Assembly (NCBI RefSeq): GCF_050611725.1
Contig: NZ_JBODJB010000001.1
Location: forward strand, 1,488,001-1,552,000
DNA length: 64,000 nucleotides
Reading direction: 5' to 3'
Origin: Ferruginibacter sp050611725
GTDB lineage: Bacteria > Bacteroidota > Bacteroidia > Chitinophagales > Chitinophagaceae
Positions 34,384 through 43,587 of this stretch are shown piece after piece. Position 1 is the stretch's first letter; the number at the start of each line of letters is the position of its first letter. The notes below the pieces were generated by a model, which saw only the letters and a program-made list of their open reading frames with translations, did not search any database and was not told the DNA's origin. Both the position numbers and the translations under genes were made by a program.

Positions 34384-36534
34384 ATGGGTGACTTACGTTA
34401 TCAAAGAAACTTTGGGATTGCCGCTCACATTGATGCCGGTAAAACCACTACCACTGAGCGTATATTGTATTATACGGGTGTAAACCATAAAATTGGTGAA
34501 GTACACGATGGTGGTGCAACAATGGACTGGATGGCTCAAGAACAAGAAAGAGGTATTACTATTACAAGTGCTGCTACTACATGTTTCTGGAACTTTCCAA
34601 TGGAACAAGGAAAAAAAGTTGCAGATACTAAGCAATACAAATTCAATATCATCGATACTCCGGGTCACGTGGATTTTACCGTAGAGGTAGAACGTTCTCT
34701 CCGTGTATTGGATGGTTTGTTAGCGTTATTCTGTGCAGTATCGGGTGTAGAACCTCAATCTGAAACAGTTTGGCGTCAGGCTAATCGTTACAAAGTACCA
34801 CGTATCGGTTTTGTAAATAAAATGGATAGAAGTGGTGCTGATTTCTTGAACGTGGTAAAACAAGTTCGTGAAATGTTGGGTGCTAAAGCGGTGCCTTTAC
34901 AATTACCAATCGGAGCTGAAGACAACTTCAAAGGTGTGGTTGATCTGATCACTATGAAAGGTATTGTTTGGAACGAAGAAGATAAAGGAATGACTTTTAA
35001 AGAAGTGCCTATTCCTGAAGATATGAAAGAAGAAGTAGATCAATACCGTCAGGAATTGATTGAAGCAGTAGCTGAATACGATGAAAAACTTTTGGAAAAA
35101 TTCTTTGACGATCCTAATACGATCACTGAAGAAGAAGTACATGAAGCGATCCGTAAAGCAACTATCGATATTTCTATCATTCCAATGATGTGTGGTTCAT
35201 CTTTCAAAAACAAAGGTGTACAAACAGCATTAGATGCGGTAGTACGTTACCTTCCCGGTCCTTTGGATATTGAAGCAGTAAAAGGCGTTAATCCTGATAA
35301 TGATAAAGAAGAATTGCGTCATGCAGATCCAAAAGAACCATTCAGTGCTTTGGCATTTAAGATCATGACAGATCCTTTTGTAGGTCGTCTGGCTTTCTTC
35401 CGTGCTTATAGCGGTCGTTTAGATTCTGGTAGCTATGTTTTGAATACCCGTACAGGTAAGAAAGAACGTATCAGCCGTATTATGCAGATGCATGCAAATA
35501 AACAAAACCCGGTTGATTTTATCGAAGCTGGTGATATTGGTGCTGCGGTAGGGTTTAAAGATATCAAAACAGGAGATACTTTGTGTAACGAAGACAATCC
35601 GATCGTTTTAGAATCTATGACCTTCCCTGAACCGGTTATCTCTATCGCTGTTGAGCCAAAAACTCAGGCAGACGTTGATAAAATGGGTATGGCTATTGCG
35701 AAATTGGTTGAAGAAGATCCTACATTACGTGTACGTACAGACGAAGAAACCGGTCAAACCATTTTGAGTGGTATGGGTGAGTTACACTTAGAGATCATCA
35801 TCGATCGTATGAAACGTGAGTTTAAAGTTGAGATCAATCAAGGTGCGCCAATGGTTGCTTACAAAGAAGCTTTCAGAGCAACTGTTCAACACAGAGAAAC
35901 ATATAAGAAACAAACGGGTGGTCGTGGTAAATTCGGTGATATCGCATTTGACCTTGGCCCTGCCGATGAAGAATGGTTGAAAGAAAATCCATTAGGTGGT
36001 ATGCAGTTTGTGAACGAAATTTTCGGAGGTAGTATTCCAAAAGAATTTATTCCACCGATCATTAAAGGGTTTACATCTAGCATGACTTCGGGTGTGCTTG
36101 CAGGTTACCCTGTTGTTGATATGAAAGTTAGAGTACACGATGGTAGCTACCATGATGTGGATTCTGATGCTATCTCTTTCGAACTTTGTGCTAAACAAGG
36201 TTTCCGTGAAGCCGGCCGTAAAGCAAAACCTGTTTTACTTGAGCCGATCATGAAAGTAGAAGTATTAACGCCTGATCAATACATGGGTGATGTTACTGGA
36301 GACTTGAACCGTCGTCGTGGTATGTTAGAAGGTATGGATAGCAAACATGGTGTACAAGTAATCAAAGCTAAAGTTCCTTTAAGTGAAATGTTTGGTTACG
36401 TAACACAATTGCGTTCATTATCTTCAGGTCGTGCTACTTCAACAATGGAGTTCAGTCATTATGCACCTGCACCAAACAATGTATCTGAAGAGATCATTGC
36501 TAAATCAAAAGGTAAATTAAAAGTTGAAGACTAA
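34384..36534 (+). CDS. fusA: Elongation factor G
   Basis: 716 aa. Translational GTPase that drives translocation and, with RRF, ribosome recycling. G1 is AAHIDAGKTTTTERIL, G2 GITITSAA, G3 DTPGHVDFTVEVERSLRVLDG and G4 VNKMDR; domains II-V follow with the usual lengths, ending EIIAKSKGKLKVED. It stands alone: rpsL and rpsG are not upstream and rpsJ is 6 kb downstream, unlike the common rpsL-rpsG-fusA-rpsJ order. It has its own promoter, structured leader and terminator. Confidence 0.98.
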   Translation: MGDLRYQRNFGIAAHIDAGKTTTTERILYYTGVNHKIGEVHDGGATMDWMAQEQERGITITSAATTCFWNFPMEQGKKVADTKQYKFNIIDTPGHVDFTVEVERSLRVLDGLLALFCAVSGVEPQSETVWRQANRYKVPRIGFVNKMDRSGADFLNVVKQVREMLGAKAVPLQLPIGAEDNFKGVVDLITMKGIVWNEEDKGMTFKEVPIPEDMKEEVDQYRQELIEAVAEYDEKLLEKFFDDPNTITEEEVHEAIRKATIDISIIPMMCGSSFKNKGVQTALDAVVRYLPGPLDIEAVKGVNPDNDKEELRHADPKEPFSALAFKIMTDPFVGRLAFFRAYSGRLDSGSYVLNTRTGKKERISRIMQMHANKQNPVDFIEAGDIGAAVGFKDIKTGDTLCNEDNPIVLESMTFPEPVISIAVEPKTQADVDKMGMAIAKLVEEDPTLRVRTDEETGQTILSGMGELHLEIIIDRMKREFKVEINQGAPMVAYKEAFRATVQHRETYKKQTGGRGKFGDIAFDLGPADEEWLKENPLGGMQFVNEIFGGSIPKEFIPPIIKGFTSSMTSGVLAGYPVVDMKVRVHDGSYHDVDSDAISFELCAKQGFREAGRKAKPVLLEPIMKVEVLTPDQYMGDVTGDLNRRRGMLEGMDSKHGVQVIKAKVPLSEMFGYVTQLRSLSSGRATSTMEFSHYAPAPNNVSEEIIAKSKGKLKVED

Positions 36535-36557
36535 TTAGTTCTGCTTCACTTAACTAT

Positions 36558-36587
36558 AAGCCCCCGATAATTATCGGGGGCTTTTTT
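36558..36587 (+). terminator. Intrinsic terminator of fusA
   Basis: Perfect palindrome GCCCCCGATAATTATCGGGG-type stem centred near 36571, followed by TTTTTT, 24 bp after the fusA stop. Confidence 0.92.
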
Positions 36588-36622
36588 ATTATTTAGTTTA
36601 GTTTTTATGGTATAATAATTGA

Positions 36623-36630
36623 TACTTTTG
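36623..36630 (+). promoter_or_regulatory. -7 box (TACTTTTG) of the barrel protein gene
   Basis: TACTTTTG fits TAnnTTTG and lies 22 bp before the ATG at 36653, directly behind the fusA terminator. A -33 TTG at 19 bp was not found. Confidence 0.45.
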
Positions 36631-36652
36631 TATCAACCAATCACAATACTTT

Positions 36653-37279
36653 ATGAAATTCATTACCACACTAATACTTGCCATCTCCATAGTAAATATC
36701 GGGTTTGCTCAGAAAAGCAAATTGGATAATGATCACGAAGCTTTTTTCAGATTTGGTGTAAAAGCGGGTGTAAACATTAATAAAATTCAAGGTAGCTCAT
36801 ACAAAGAAGGGTATAACTATAACTACCAAGTAGGAGGGTTTATGCAATTTAACTTTAGCCAACGATTGGGAATACAACCCGAAGTAAGCCTGGTACAAAC
36901 CTCGACTGAGTTTACTGATGATAATTCAAATGTTTATAATGACTTGTTTAGAGACGGTACTCAAAAAAATGCAAAACTCGATTATCTTGAAGTGCCAATC
37001 TTACTTAACATAAATGTGGGTCCGAGTAAAAGAGTAAAACTTCAGGTGGGGCCTTCTTTTGGCAGTTTGTTGAAGGAAACAGTCGATAGTTTGAAAACAC
37101 CAAGTACATTTTTTAAAAAGGCCGATATAAGCGCTATAGGTGGCTTATGGCTTCAATTGCCGTTAGTGAATTTAGGTGCCAGATATAAGATCGGGCTCAA
37201 TAATATCAACAATACAGAAGTCAGCGATGAGGTATGGCGCAATCAGGCTTTTCAGATATTTATTGGAATTACCCTATAA
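36653..37279 (+). CDS. PorT-family outer-membrane beta-barrel protein
   Basis: 208 aa. A signal peptide (MKFITTLILAISIVNIGFAQ) is cleaved near residue 20. The mature part has alternating amphipathic strands with a typical start (FFRFGVKAGVNINKIQG), QVGGFMQFNFSQRLGIQPEVSLVQTS and a final strand QAFQIFIGITL ending in hydrophobic residues, as in PorT/OmpA-type eight-strand barrels common in Bacteroidota. Its function (porin, or a type IX secretion-linked role) cannot be decided. Own promoter. Confidence 0.85.
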   Translation: MKFITTLILAISIVNIGFAQKSKLDNDHEAFFRFGVKAGVNINKIQGSSYKEGYNYNYQVGGFMQFNFSQRLGIQPEVSLVQTSTEFTDDNSNVYNDLFRDGTQKNAKLDYLEVPILLNINVGPSKRVKLQVGPSFGSLLKETVDSLKTPSTFFKKADISAIGGLWLQLPLVNLGARYKIGLNNINNTEVSDEVWRNQAFQIFIGITL

Positions 37280-37283
37280 AAAA

Positions 37284-37314
37284 TTTGGTTTATTAAAGAT
37301 ATTTTCTACCTTTG
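37284..37314 (+). promoter_or_regulatory. Promoter of the first sorting-domain protein
   Basis: TTTG at 37284-37287, 19-bp gap, TACCTTTG at 37307-37314: the same spacing and box as at fusA and rpsJ. The leader to the ATG at 37575 would be about 250 nt long; it has no long ORF and no obvious strong hairpin. Confidence 0.75.
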
Positions 37315-37574
37315 CTCTACACTTCAACTATCTTAGCTAGCAAATAATTGTCCCCTTAATACAATTTTTGCCTTTAAGTTTATCCGTATCCGTTACTTGG
37401 TTCGCTAAGAGTTTCACGTATTTATTTTGGTATAATAATCCACCCATCCTTCGAAATGTCGTATGCGTAGCTATATGCTAACGCAAAAACATCCTCTATT
37501 TTTTGACTTACCACAATTTGGTTGAGATAATATTTCTCCGCCTACAACTTAACAAATTTTAATTTTTTAGCAAG

Positions 37575-39422
37575 ATGAAGAAAAATTTGACTAAGGCGAT
37601 TGTGGTTTTTTTGCTGACATTTTATGTTGGTAACTCATTCGCTCAAACACCATGGAAATGCGACGGCAGAGCCATTGGTACTTACAATCCGGGAAGCAAC
37701 ACTTTTACGGATGACACAAAACTTTACTCCGCAGTATTTGACGCATTGGGTAATGTAACTTATTTAGATAAACCTGCTACTACCGGAATCGGTTTAAATG
37801 CATTGGGATTTAGAAAACAAGATGGTTTCGTATATGGTATCCGTTATACCAACTATGATGGAAACCTTAATCACCTTTGTCGTATTGATTCAACAGGTAT
37901 TATTGATGACCTTGGTTCTGTTTCAGGATTAATTACAAATGTTCAATATTTCGCCGGATCATTTGATCTTAATGGTGATCTATATGCAACATCCGGTAGC
38001 GGTAGTTCTCCTTATCAGTTGTACAAAATAAACGTAGCTACTAAAGTGGCTACAGACTTAGGCACCATGCCTTATCGTATCATTGATATGGCATTTGATC
38101 CGATCACAAATGACCTTTATGCTACTAGCTCAAATTTAACTAATAATGGCGGCGAGCTTTTGAAAATCGATCTAAGTACAAATCCTGCAACAGTTACCAG
38201 TGTTGGTTCATTTAGCGTATTTATGTTCGGGCTTTTCTTTGCAGACGGTAATCAGTTATATGGTTTTGGAAGATCAGCAGAAGATAATACAACTTCATAT
38301 TATAAATTAAATAAAACAAATGGTTCCGTAACAAGCGCAGGGGATGGACCTATGGCTACTAACGCCGACGCATGTAGTTGTCCGTACAGATTATCTCACT
38401 CTTTACTAGGAAAAGCGACTTGTATCAATGTTGGTGAAGATGCTGTATTCAAAGTAGCTATTACTAATATTACTTCGGCTCCACAGAATACCAAGTTTGA
38501 TTTAACACTTGATAAAAGGTTTAAATTCACAGAATCTGCATCGCAAATTCAAACAAATATTCAAGCTGCATTTCCGGGTTCATCTGCTGTAGTAACAATT
38601 AGTAATGCTAACGGAGGTACAAACAATGTAATATCTATCAGTACCATTACCGTTCCTGTTACTACTTCGGTTCCTTCTACAGTTAGTCTTGCTATTAAAG
38701 CGGGCGTGTTAGGATTTACTCCCGGCGAACAAATTATATTTCAATCAACCATCAGTGTACCTGGAGATCCCCTTAATCTTGGTACAGACGTATCTGATGA
38801 CCCTCTTACTGCACAACTTGATGACGCTACTACACTTACTATTTGCTTACCGGATGAAGGTCCGCTCCCTGTTTCTATTACTGATTTTAAAGGTCAGTTA
38901 AATCAAGGAACGGCTAACCTTAGCTGGAAAACAAACAATGAGCTGAACACCAGAAAATTTGAAATTGAAAGAAGTTTTGACGGAACAAGCTTTGCACAAT
39001 TAAATGTTGTTGCAGCTAAAGGCAGCAACGCTTCAAGTGCTTATCAGTTCAGTGATGCAGGCATTCCTGCAAATGCAGTTGTTTATTATCGACTAAAGAT
39101 CATAGATAATGATGGCTCTTTTAAATACACTTCAATAGTAGTTTTAAAAACAGATGACATAGCTAAAGAAGCAGCTATCTATCCATCTCCATTCAATGAT
39201 AGAATTGCGGTAACAACCAATGTTGAAACAAAAGGCAAGGTGATTGTAGCGATTACCGATGCTGCAGGTAGAAAGATGACAGAAAGATCAACTACTGTTG
39301 AACCGGGTTCCAATACTGTTACTTTAGATGGATTAGGTAAACTTCAAGAAGGGTTTTACTTCATCCAGATCTACAATAATGGTAAATTAATTAGCACTAA
39401 GAAAACAATGAAATTACAATAG
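37575..39422 (+). CDS. Secreted protein with N-terminal propeller-like domain and T9SS sorting domain (paralogue A)
   Basis: 615 aa. A signal peptide ends at FAQ (residue 24). The N-terminal half (PWKCDGRAIGTYNPG to about residue 270) has repeated Gly-Phe-Asp turns (ALGFRKQDGFVYGIRYTN, FDPITNDLYATSS, FGLFFADGNQLYGFGRSA) as in DUF6923-like propeller domains. Middle part: two Ig-like/cadherin-like stretches. The last 80 residues form a type IX sorting domain (AAIYPSPFNDRIAV, LQEGFYFIQIYNNGKLISTKKTMKL). It would be exported through the type IX system and attached to or released from the cell surface. Near-identical in layout to the next gene. Confidence 0.85.
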   Translation: MKKNLTKAIVVFLLTFYVGNSFAQTPWKCDGRAIGTYNPGSNTFTDDTKLYSAVFDALGNVTYLDKPATTGIGLNALGFRKQDGFVYGIRYTNYDGNLNHLCRIDSTGIIDDLGSVSGLITNVQYFAGSFDLNGDLYATSGSGSSPYQLYKINVATKVATDLGTMPYRIIDMAFDPITNDLYATSSNLTNNGGELLKIDLSTNPATVTSVGSFSVFMFGLFFADGNQLYGFGRSAEDNTTSYYKLNKTNGSVTSAGDGPMATNADACSCPYRLSHSLLGKATCINVGEDAVFKVAITNITSAPQNTKFDLTLDKRFKFTESASQIQTNIQAAFPGSSAVVTISNANGGTNNVISISTITVPVTTSVPSTVSLAIKAGVLGFTPGEQIIFQSTISVPGDPLNLGTDVSDDPLTAQLDDATTLTICLPDEGPLPVSITDFKGQLNQGTANLSWKTNNELNTRKFEIERSFDGTSFAQLNVVAAKGSNASSAYQFSDAGIPANAVVYYRLKIIDNDGSFKYTSIVVLKTDDIAKEAAIYPSPFNDRIAVTTNVETKGKVIVAITDAAGRKMTERSTTVEPGSNTVTLDGLGKLQEGFYFIQIYNNGKLISTKKTMKLQ

Positions 39423-39441
39423 GTCTCTTGCTACTATTGGG

Positions 39442-39480
39442 AAAAGGTTGCCCTAAAAATCAACCTTTTCATTTTTCTTT
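39442..39480 (+). terminator. Intrinsic terminator of paralogue A
   Basis: Stem AAAAGGTTG/CAACCTTTT with an 10-nt loop, then CATTTTTCTTTTT, 20 bp after the stop. The same stem recurs behind paralogue B. Confidence 0.85.
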
Positions 39481-39647
39481 TTCAAGAGCTGATTCAAAAG
39501 GCATCATACTTTTTGCGATCATTTAAATATACTTATCCGTACATCCTGTCTAATGCCGCTGTGTCAGCTTTCGTATCTGATGCTATCAATCCCTTATTTC
39601 TACGAACCAAGTATTCGTAACCCTATTAAAATAAAAGATCTGACAAG

Positions 39648-41468
39648 ATGAAACAAACTTCACTAAAACAAATTTTAGCTGTATTGCTGTTGCAGCTGAG
39701 TCTAACAGCATCCGCACAAACACCATGGAAATGCGATGGCCGGGTAATCGGTACCTGGAGCGCTTCGGAAGGAGCAAGCATTAGCACCAACCTCTACACT
39801 GCTTCGTTTACCCCATCTGGCAATGTTAGCTATGTAAACAAACCTGCTACAGCCAACATCGGATTAAATGCCATTGGCTTTAGAAAACAGGATGGCTTCG
39901 TTTATGGTATCCGTTATGAAAGCAGCAATGCAAATGCACTCATTCGTATTGATTCTGCAGGCACTATGACCAATTTGGGAAATATTTCTAACATGACAGG
40001 AGACGCTTACTATGCAGGTGCAGTAGACGTAAATGGTTATTTGTATGTAACAAGAAACAGTAGTCCGTATACTTTGTATAAAGTAGATGTAACTACAAAA
40101 ACGGCAACAAGTATTGGAGGCACAGGTCGTACATTTGTTGATATTGCATTTGATCCGCTTACAAATACATTATACGGAGTTAGCGGTGCAACATTATATA
40201 CCATCGATATAAATAGCGGAGCTTCAACACAAGTAGGAAGCAGCTACACAGGTACCATGTTTGGTCTTTTCTTTACCGATGGTGCTGAACTGTATGGCTT
40301 TCATACTTCTAATGTGAATTCCAGTAGTACGCCTACTACATATTATAAAATCAATAAAGCAACAGGTACACGTACCGCTGCAGGCTCCGGGCCTCAAGCT
40401 ACACGTGCGGATGCATGTAGTTGTCCGTTCAGATTATCACATACAATGAAAAGTAAATCAAATTGTATGCTTGCAGGTCAGGATTCTGTATTTACCATAG
40501 CTATTACAAACATTACATCAAGTACTCAAAATGCTACTTATGACCTTACAATGGACAAACGGTTTTCTTTTACCGAAACCGCTGCACAGATTCAGGCAAA
40601 TATACAAGCAGCATTCCCAGGCTCTTCAGCAGTTGTAACAATTACAAGTGCAAACGGAGGTACAAATAATGTGATCTCTGTTAATAGTATATCCGTTCCC
40701 GTTACCGATCCAACACCTGCTTCATTTAAGCTGGCCTGGAAAGCAAAAGCCACAGGCTTTACATCAGGAGAACAAATTTTATTTCAATCTGTGATAGATG
40801 TGCCGGGGAATACCCTTAGTCTTGGCGCTGATTTTTCTGACGACCCTCTTACTGCACAATTGGATGACGCTACTACACTTACTATTTGCGTACCAACAGG
40901 AGGCCCTTTGCCTGTTAGTATTACCGATTTCAAAGGTCAATTAGATCAAAAAAATGCTAACCTTAACTGGGTAACACAACAGGAATTGAATACACAAAAA
41001 TTCGATGTTGAAAAAAGTTTTGATGGTGTAAACTTTAGTAAAGTGGCAAGCGTACCTGCAAAACCCAATACGGGTATTGCAATGAGTTATCAGTACACAG
41101 ATATTAATGTGGCAGGTGGTTCAATTGTCTATTACAGATTGAAAGCAATTGATAATGATGGTAATTTCAGGTATAGTCCGGTGATCATTTTAAAAGTAAA
41201 CGCAACCCTAGGGCAAACTACTATTTACCCTACAGCCTTTACCGGTCGTATATCGGTGAATACCGGTGTTGCAGTAAACAGTAAGGTGACTATTTCGCTT
41301 TCTGATGCTGTCGGAAAAAAAGTAGCAGAAAAAACTACATTGATCAATACAGGAAATAATACGATCACATTAGATGGCTTATCACAATTGCAACAAGGTT
41401 TTTACTTTGTAAAAATTTACAACGGAGAACAATTGTTGGAAACCAAAAGAGTAATAAAATTACAATAG
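39648..41468 (+). CDS. Secreted protein with N-terminal propeller-like domain and T9SS sorting domain (paralogue B)
   Basis: 606 aa. Paralogue of the preceding gene over its whole length: the same start of the mature protein (QTPWKCDGRVIGTW), NAIGFRKQDGFVYGIRY, the shared DACSCPFRLSHTM segment, FSDDPLTAQLDDATTLTIC, LPVSITDFKGQLDQKNANLNW and a C-terminal sorting domain ending YNGEQLLETKRVIKLQ. The linker regions and loops differ most. The tandem pair, with matching terminators, points to duplication of the whole transcription unit. Role unknown; surface exposure inferred from the sorting domain. Confidence 0.85.
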   Translation: MKQTSLKQILAVLLLQLSLTASAQTPWKCDGRVIGTWSASEGASISTNLYTASFTPSGNVSYVNKPATANIGLNAIGFRKQDGFVYGIRYESSNANALIRIDSAGTMTNLGNISNMTGDAYYAGAVDVNGYLYVTRNSSPYTLYKVDVTTKTATSIGGTGRTFVDIAFDPLTNTLYGVSGATLYTIDINSGASTQVGSSYTGTMFGLFFTDGAELYGFHTSNVNSSSTPTTYYKINKATGTRTAAGSGPQATRADACSCPFRLSHTMKSKSNCMLAGQDSVFTIAITNITSSTQNATYDLTMDKRFSFTETAAQIQANIQAAFPGSSAVVTITSANGGTNNVISVNSISVPVTDPTPASFKLAWKAKATGFTSGEQILFQSVIDVPGNTLSLGADFSDDPLTAQLDDATTLTICVPTGGPLPVSITDFKGQLDQKNANLNWVTQQELNTQKFDVEKSFDGVNFSKVASVPAKPNTGIAMSYQYTDINVAGGSIVYYRLKAIDNDGNFRYSPVIILKVNATLGQTTIYPTAFTGRISVNTGVAVNSKVTISLSDAVGKKVAEKTTLINTGNNTITLDGLSQLQQGFYFVKIYNGEQLLETKRVIKLQ

Positions 41469-41487
41469 GTTATCTTCCTACTATTAG

Positions 41488-41520
41488 AAAAAGGTTGCTG
41501 TAAAATGCAACCTTTTTTTA
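41488..41520 (+). terminator. Intrinsic terminator of paralogue B
   Basis: Stem AAAAAGGTTGC/GCAACCTTTTT followed by further T residues, 20 bp after the stop; the same design and distance as behind paralogue A. Confidence 0.87.
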
Positions 41521-41622
41521 TTTTGATGCAACTGTATAATAATAAAATAGCCGAGAAGACAAAAAGACGAGAACCTTTTATTAAGATTCCGACTTACCGT
41601 CTTACCGGCAAAAAATAACAAT

Positions 41623-42339
41623 ATGCAAAACATCTCCCTTCAAAATCTATTACTGATCGACATCGAAACAGTTTCAGAAAAACCGGAATTCAACGAACTC
41701 AATAAAGACTGGCAAATACTCTGGGAAGAGAAGAATAGCAGAAACTTACCCGAAGGAATTTCCATTACAGACTATTATCCGCAAAGAGCAGGAGTGATGG
41801 CAGAGTTTGCAAAGATTGTTTGTATCAGTATCGGTTATTTTAAAAAGGAAGATGATTGGAAGTTGAGAATAAAATCATTTTATAGTGATGATGAGAAGGT
41901 ATTGCTGAAAGATTTTATGGAAACCATTCAGCAAATGGAATCCATAAATAACAAATGGTGCTTTACCGGGCACAATATCAAAGAGTTTGATATCCCTTTT
42001 TTATGCAGACGATTGCTCATTAATAACTTCCCCATTCCCCCTTACTTAGATTTTCAAAATATGAAACCCTGGGAAACCAATATGATCGATACTTTTCAAT
42101 ACTGGCGCTTTGGTGATTATAAAAACTATACTTCTTTAAAATTGCTTGCGGCGGCCTTAAATGTACCATCACCAAAAGATGATATCGATGGCAGTATGGT
42201 GGGGCATGTATACTGGAAAGAAAATGATCTGAAACGTATTGCGGTTTATTGTCAGAAAGATGTGGTAACCGTGGCGAATGTTATTTTACGGTTTAAGCAT
42301 ATGGATTTGCTGAGAACGGAACAGGTTGTTTTTGCTTAA
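41623..42339 (+). CDS. 3'-5' exonuclease, PolB-associated type
   Basis: 238 aa. A DnaQ-fold exonuclease of the predicted PolB-like group: ExoI LLLIDIETV (D13, E15), ExoII FTGHNIKEFDIPFLCRR and ExoIII AVYCQKDVVTVANVIL. The family is often a free-standing proofreading-type nuclease in Bacteroidota. It would act on DNA 3' ends in the cytoplasm; its partner polymerase is not adjacent. The 180-bp gap to rpsJ holds the S10 promoter. Confidence 0.88.
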   Translation: MQNISLQNLLLIDIETVSEKPEFNELNKDWQILWEEKNSRNLPEGISITDYYPQRAGVMAEFAKIVCISIGYFKKEDDWKLRIKSFYSDDEKVLLKDFMETIQQMESINNKWCFTGHNIKEFDIPFLCRRLLINNFPIPPYLDFQNMKPWETNMIDTFQYWRFGDYKNYTSLKLLAAALNVPSPKDDIDGSMVGHVYWKENDLKRIAVYCQKDVVTVANVILRFKHMDLLRTEQVVFA

Positions 42340-42447
42340 TTTACAATGAGTTAGAATGTGCAAATTACCTTTGACTTGATTTTCTAGTTAATCTTTTATT
42401 GATTGAGTAGAAATAAATGGATTTTTCCAAAAAACTTTCCAATTCCT

Positions 42448-42478
42448 TTTGCTATTTCAACTCAACCCCTTACCTTTG
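42448..42478 (+). promoter_or_regulatory. Promoter of the S10 ribosomal protein operon
   Basis: TTTG at 42448-42451, 19-bp gap, TACCTTTG at 42471-42478, 41 bp before the rpsJ ATG. It lies within an upstream extension of the rpsJ frame, which shows that the ATG at 42520 is the true start. Confidence 0.78.
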
Positions 42479-42519
42479 CACTCCAAATTCAAAAAACAGA
42501 ATTTAAAAGTTCTTTTTAT

Positions 42520-42825
42520 ATGTCACAAAGAATCAGAATAAAACTACAGTCTTACGACCACAACTTAGTTGATAAATCAGCTGAGAAAATTGTAAAAACA
42601 GTACGTAGTACTGGCGCAGTTGTAACAGGACCTATTCCTTTACCTACGCACAAAAAGATCTTTACTGTGTTGCGTTCTCCTCACGTTAATAAAAAAGCTC
42701 GTGAGCAGTTTCAATTGTGTACACATAAACGTTTATTAGACATATACACTAGCAGCAGCCGTACGGTTGACGCTCTAAGTAAATTAGACCTGCCAAGTGG
42801 TGTAGATGTTGAGATTAAGGCTTAA
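42520..42825 (+). CDS. rpsJ: 30S ribosomal protein S10
   Basis: 101 aa, start fixed by the promoter upstream and by family alignment (MSQRIRIKLQSYDHNLVDKS). The RSTGAVVTGPIPLPT loop and the C-terminal LPSGVDVEIKA are typical of uS10. First gene of the S10 operon. An 18-bp perfect palindrome (CTGTTTATATATAAACAG, 42891-42908) lies in the 106-bp spacer to rplC. Confidence 0.97.
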   Translation: MSQRIRIKLQSYDHNLVDKSAEKIVKTVRSTGAVVTGPIPLPTHKKIFTVLRSPHVNKKAREQFQLCTHKRLLDIYTSSSRTVDALSKLDLPSGVDVEIKA

Positions 42826-42931
42826 TGAACCATCCGTTTAGGCGGAAAGGCAAAAAGTCAGTTCTTATAACTAAATATTGAAACGTCCATCTGTTTATAT
42901 ATAAACAGCGCTGGATATAAAAAAAGATACA

Positions 42932-43549
42932 ATGAAAAGTATTATTGGAAAGAAAATTGGCATGACCAGTGTCTTTGATGCAACAGGCAAGCAAACTGCC
43001 GTTACGATCATTGAAGCAGGTCCATGCGTAGTTACACAAAAGAAAACCGTAGATACAGACGGTTACAATGCACTCCAAATTGCATTCGGAGATAAGAAAG
43101 AAAAGCACTCCATCAAAGCTGAAACAGGCCACTTCGCCAAAGCTCAGACTTCCCCTAAAAAAGTAGTAAAAGAAATCCGCGATAGCGAAATAGATAAAAA
43201 TGTTGGTGAATCGATCACTGTTGACATATTTGCCGAAGGCGATAGCGTTGAAGTAGTTGGAACCAGCAAGGGTAAAGGTTTCCAGGGTGTTGTAAAACGT
43301 CATGGTTTCCATGGTGTGGGTGAACAATCTCATGGTCAGCACGATCGTCAAAGAGCTCCGGGTTCAATCGGTAACTCATCTGATGCATCACGTGTGTTTA
43401 AAGGTATGCGTATGGCTGGTAGAATGGGACAGGACAGAGTGAAAATGAAAGGATTGAAAGTAGTTAAAATTTTCGCAGAAAAGAATTACATATTAGTAAG
43501 TGGTTCAGTTCCGGGACATAACGGTTCAATCGTTTTAATTCAAAAATAA
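42932..43549 (+). CDS. rplC: 50S ribosomal protein L3
   Basis: 205 aa. Early-assembly 23S-binding protein reaching toward the peptidyl transferase centre. Begins MKSIIGKKIGMTSVFD; the extended loop contains VVKRHGFHGVGEQSHGQHDRQRAPGSIG and RMAGRMGQDRVKMKGLKV as expected. Confidence 0.97.
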   Translation: MKSIIGKKIGMTSVFDATGKQTAVTIIEAGPCVVTQKKTVDTDGYNALQIAFGDKKEKHSIKAETGHFAKAQTSPKKVVKEIRDSEIDKNVGESITVDIFAEGDSVEVVGTSKGKGFQGVVKRHGFHGVGEQSHGQHDRQRAPGSIGNSSDASRVFKGMRMAGRMGQDRVKMKGLKVVKIFAEKNYILVSGSVPGHNGSIVLIQK

Positions 43550-43587
43550 TTTTTATAAAACACGTGAGTGTTTAAAAGATAAAGCAA

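Noticed and set aside
36604..36622. TATAAT-like sequence upstream of the barrel protein gene
   Set aside because: Enterobacterial -10 boxes are not the Bacteroidota promoter type; the TACTTTTG box next to it fits better.
42815..43351. 178-codon open frame antisense to rplC
   Set aside because: Mirror of an intact ribosomal protein gene; no start context, no recognisable domain.
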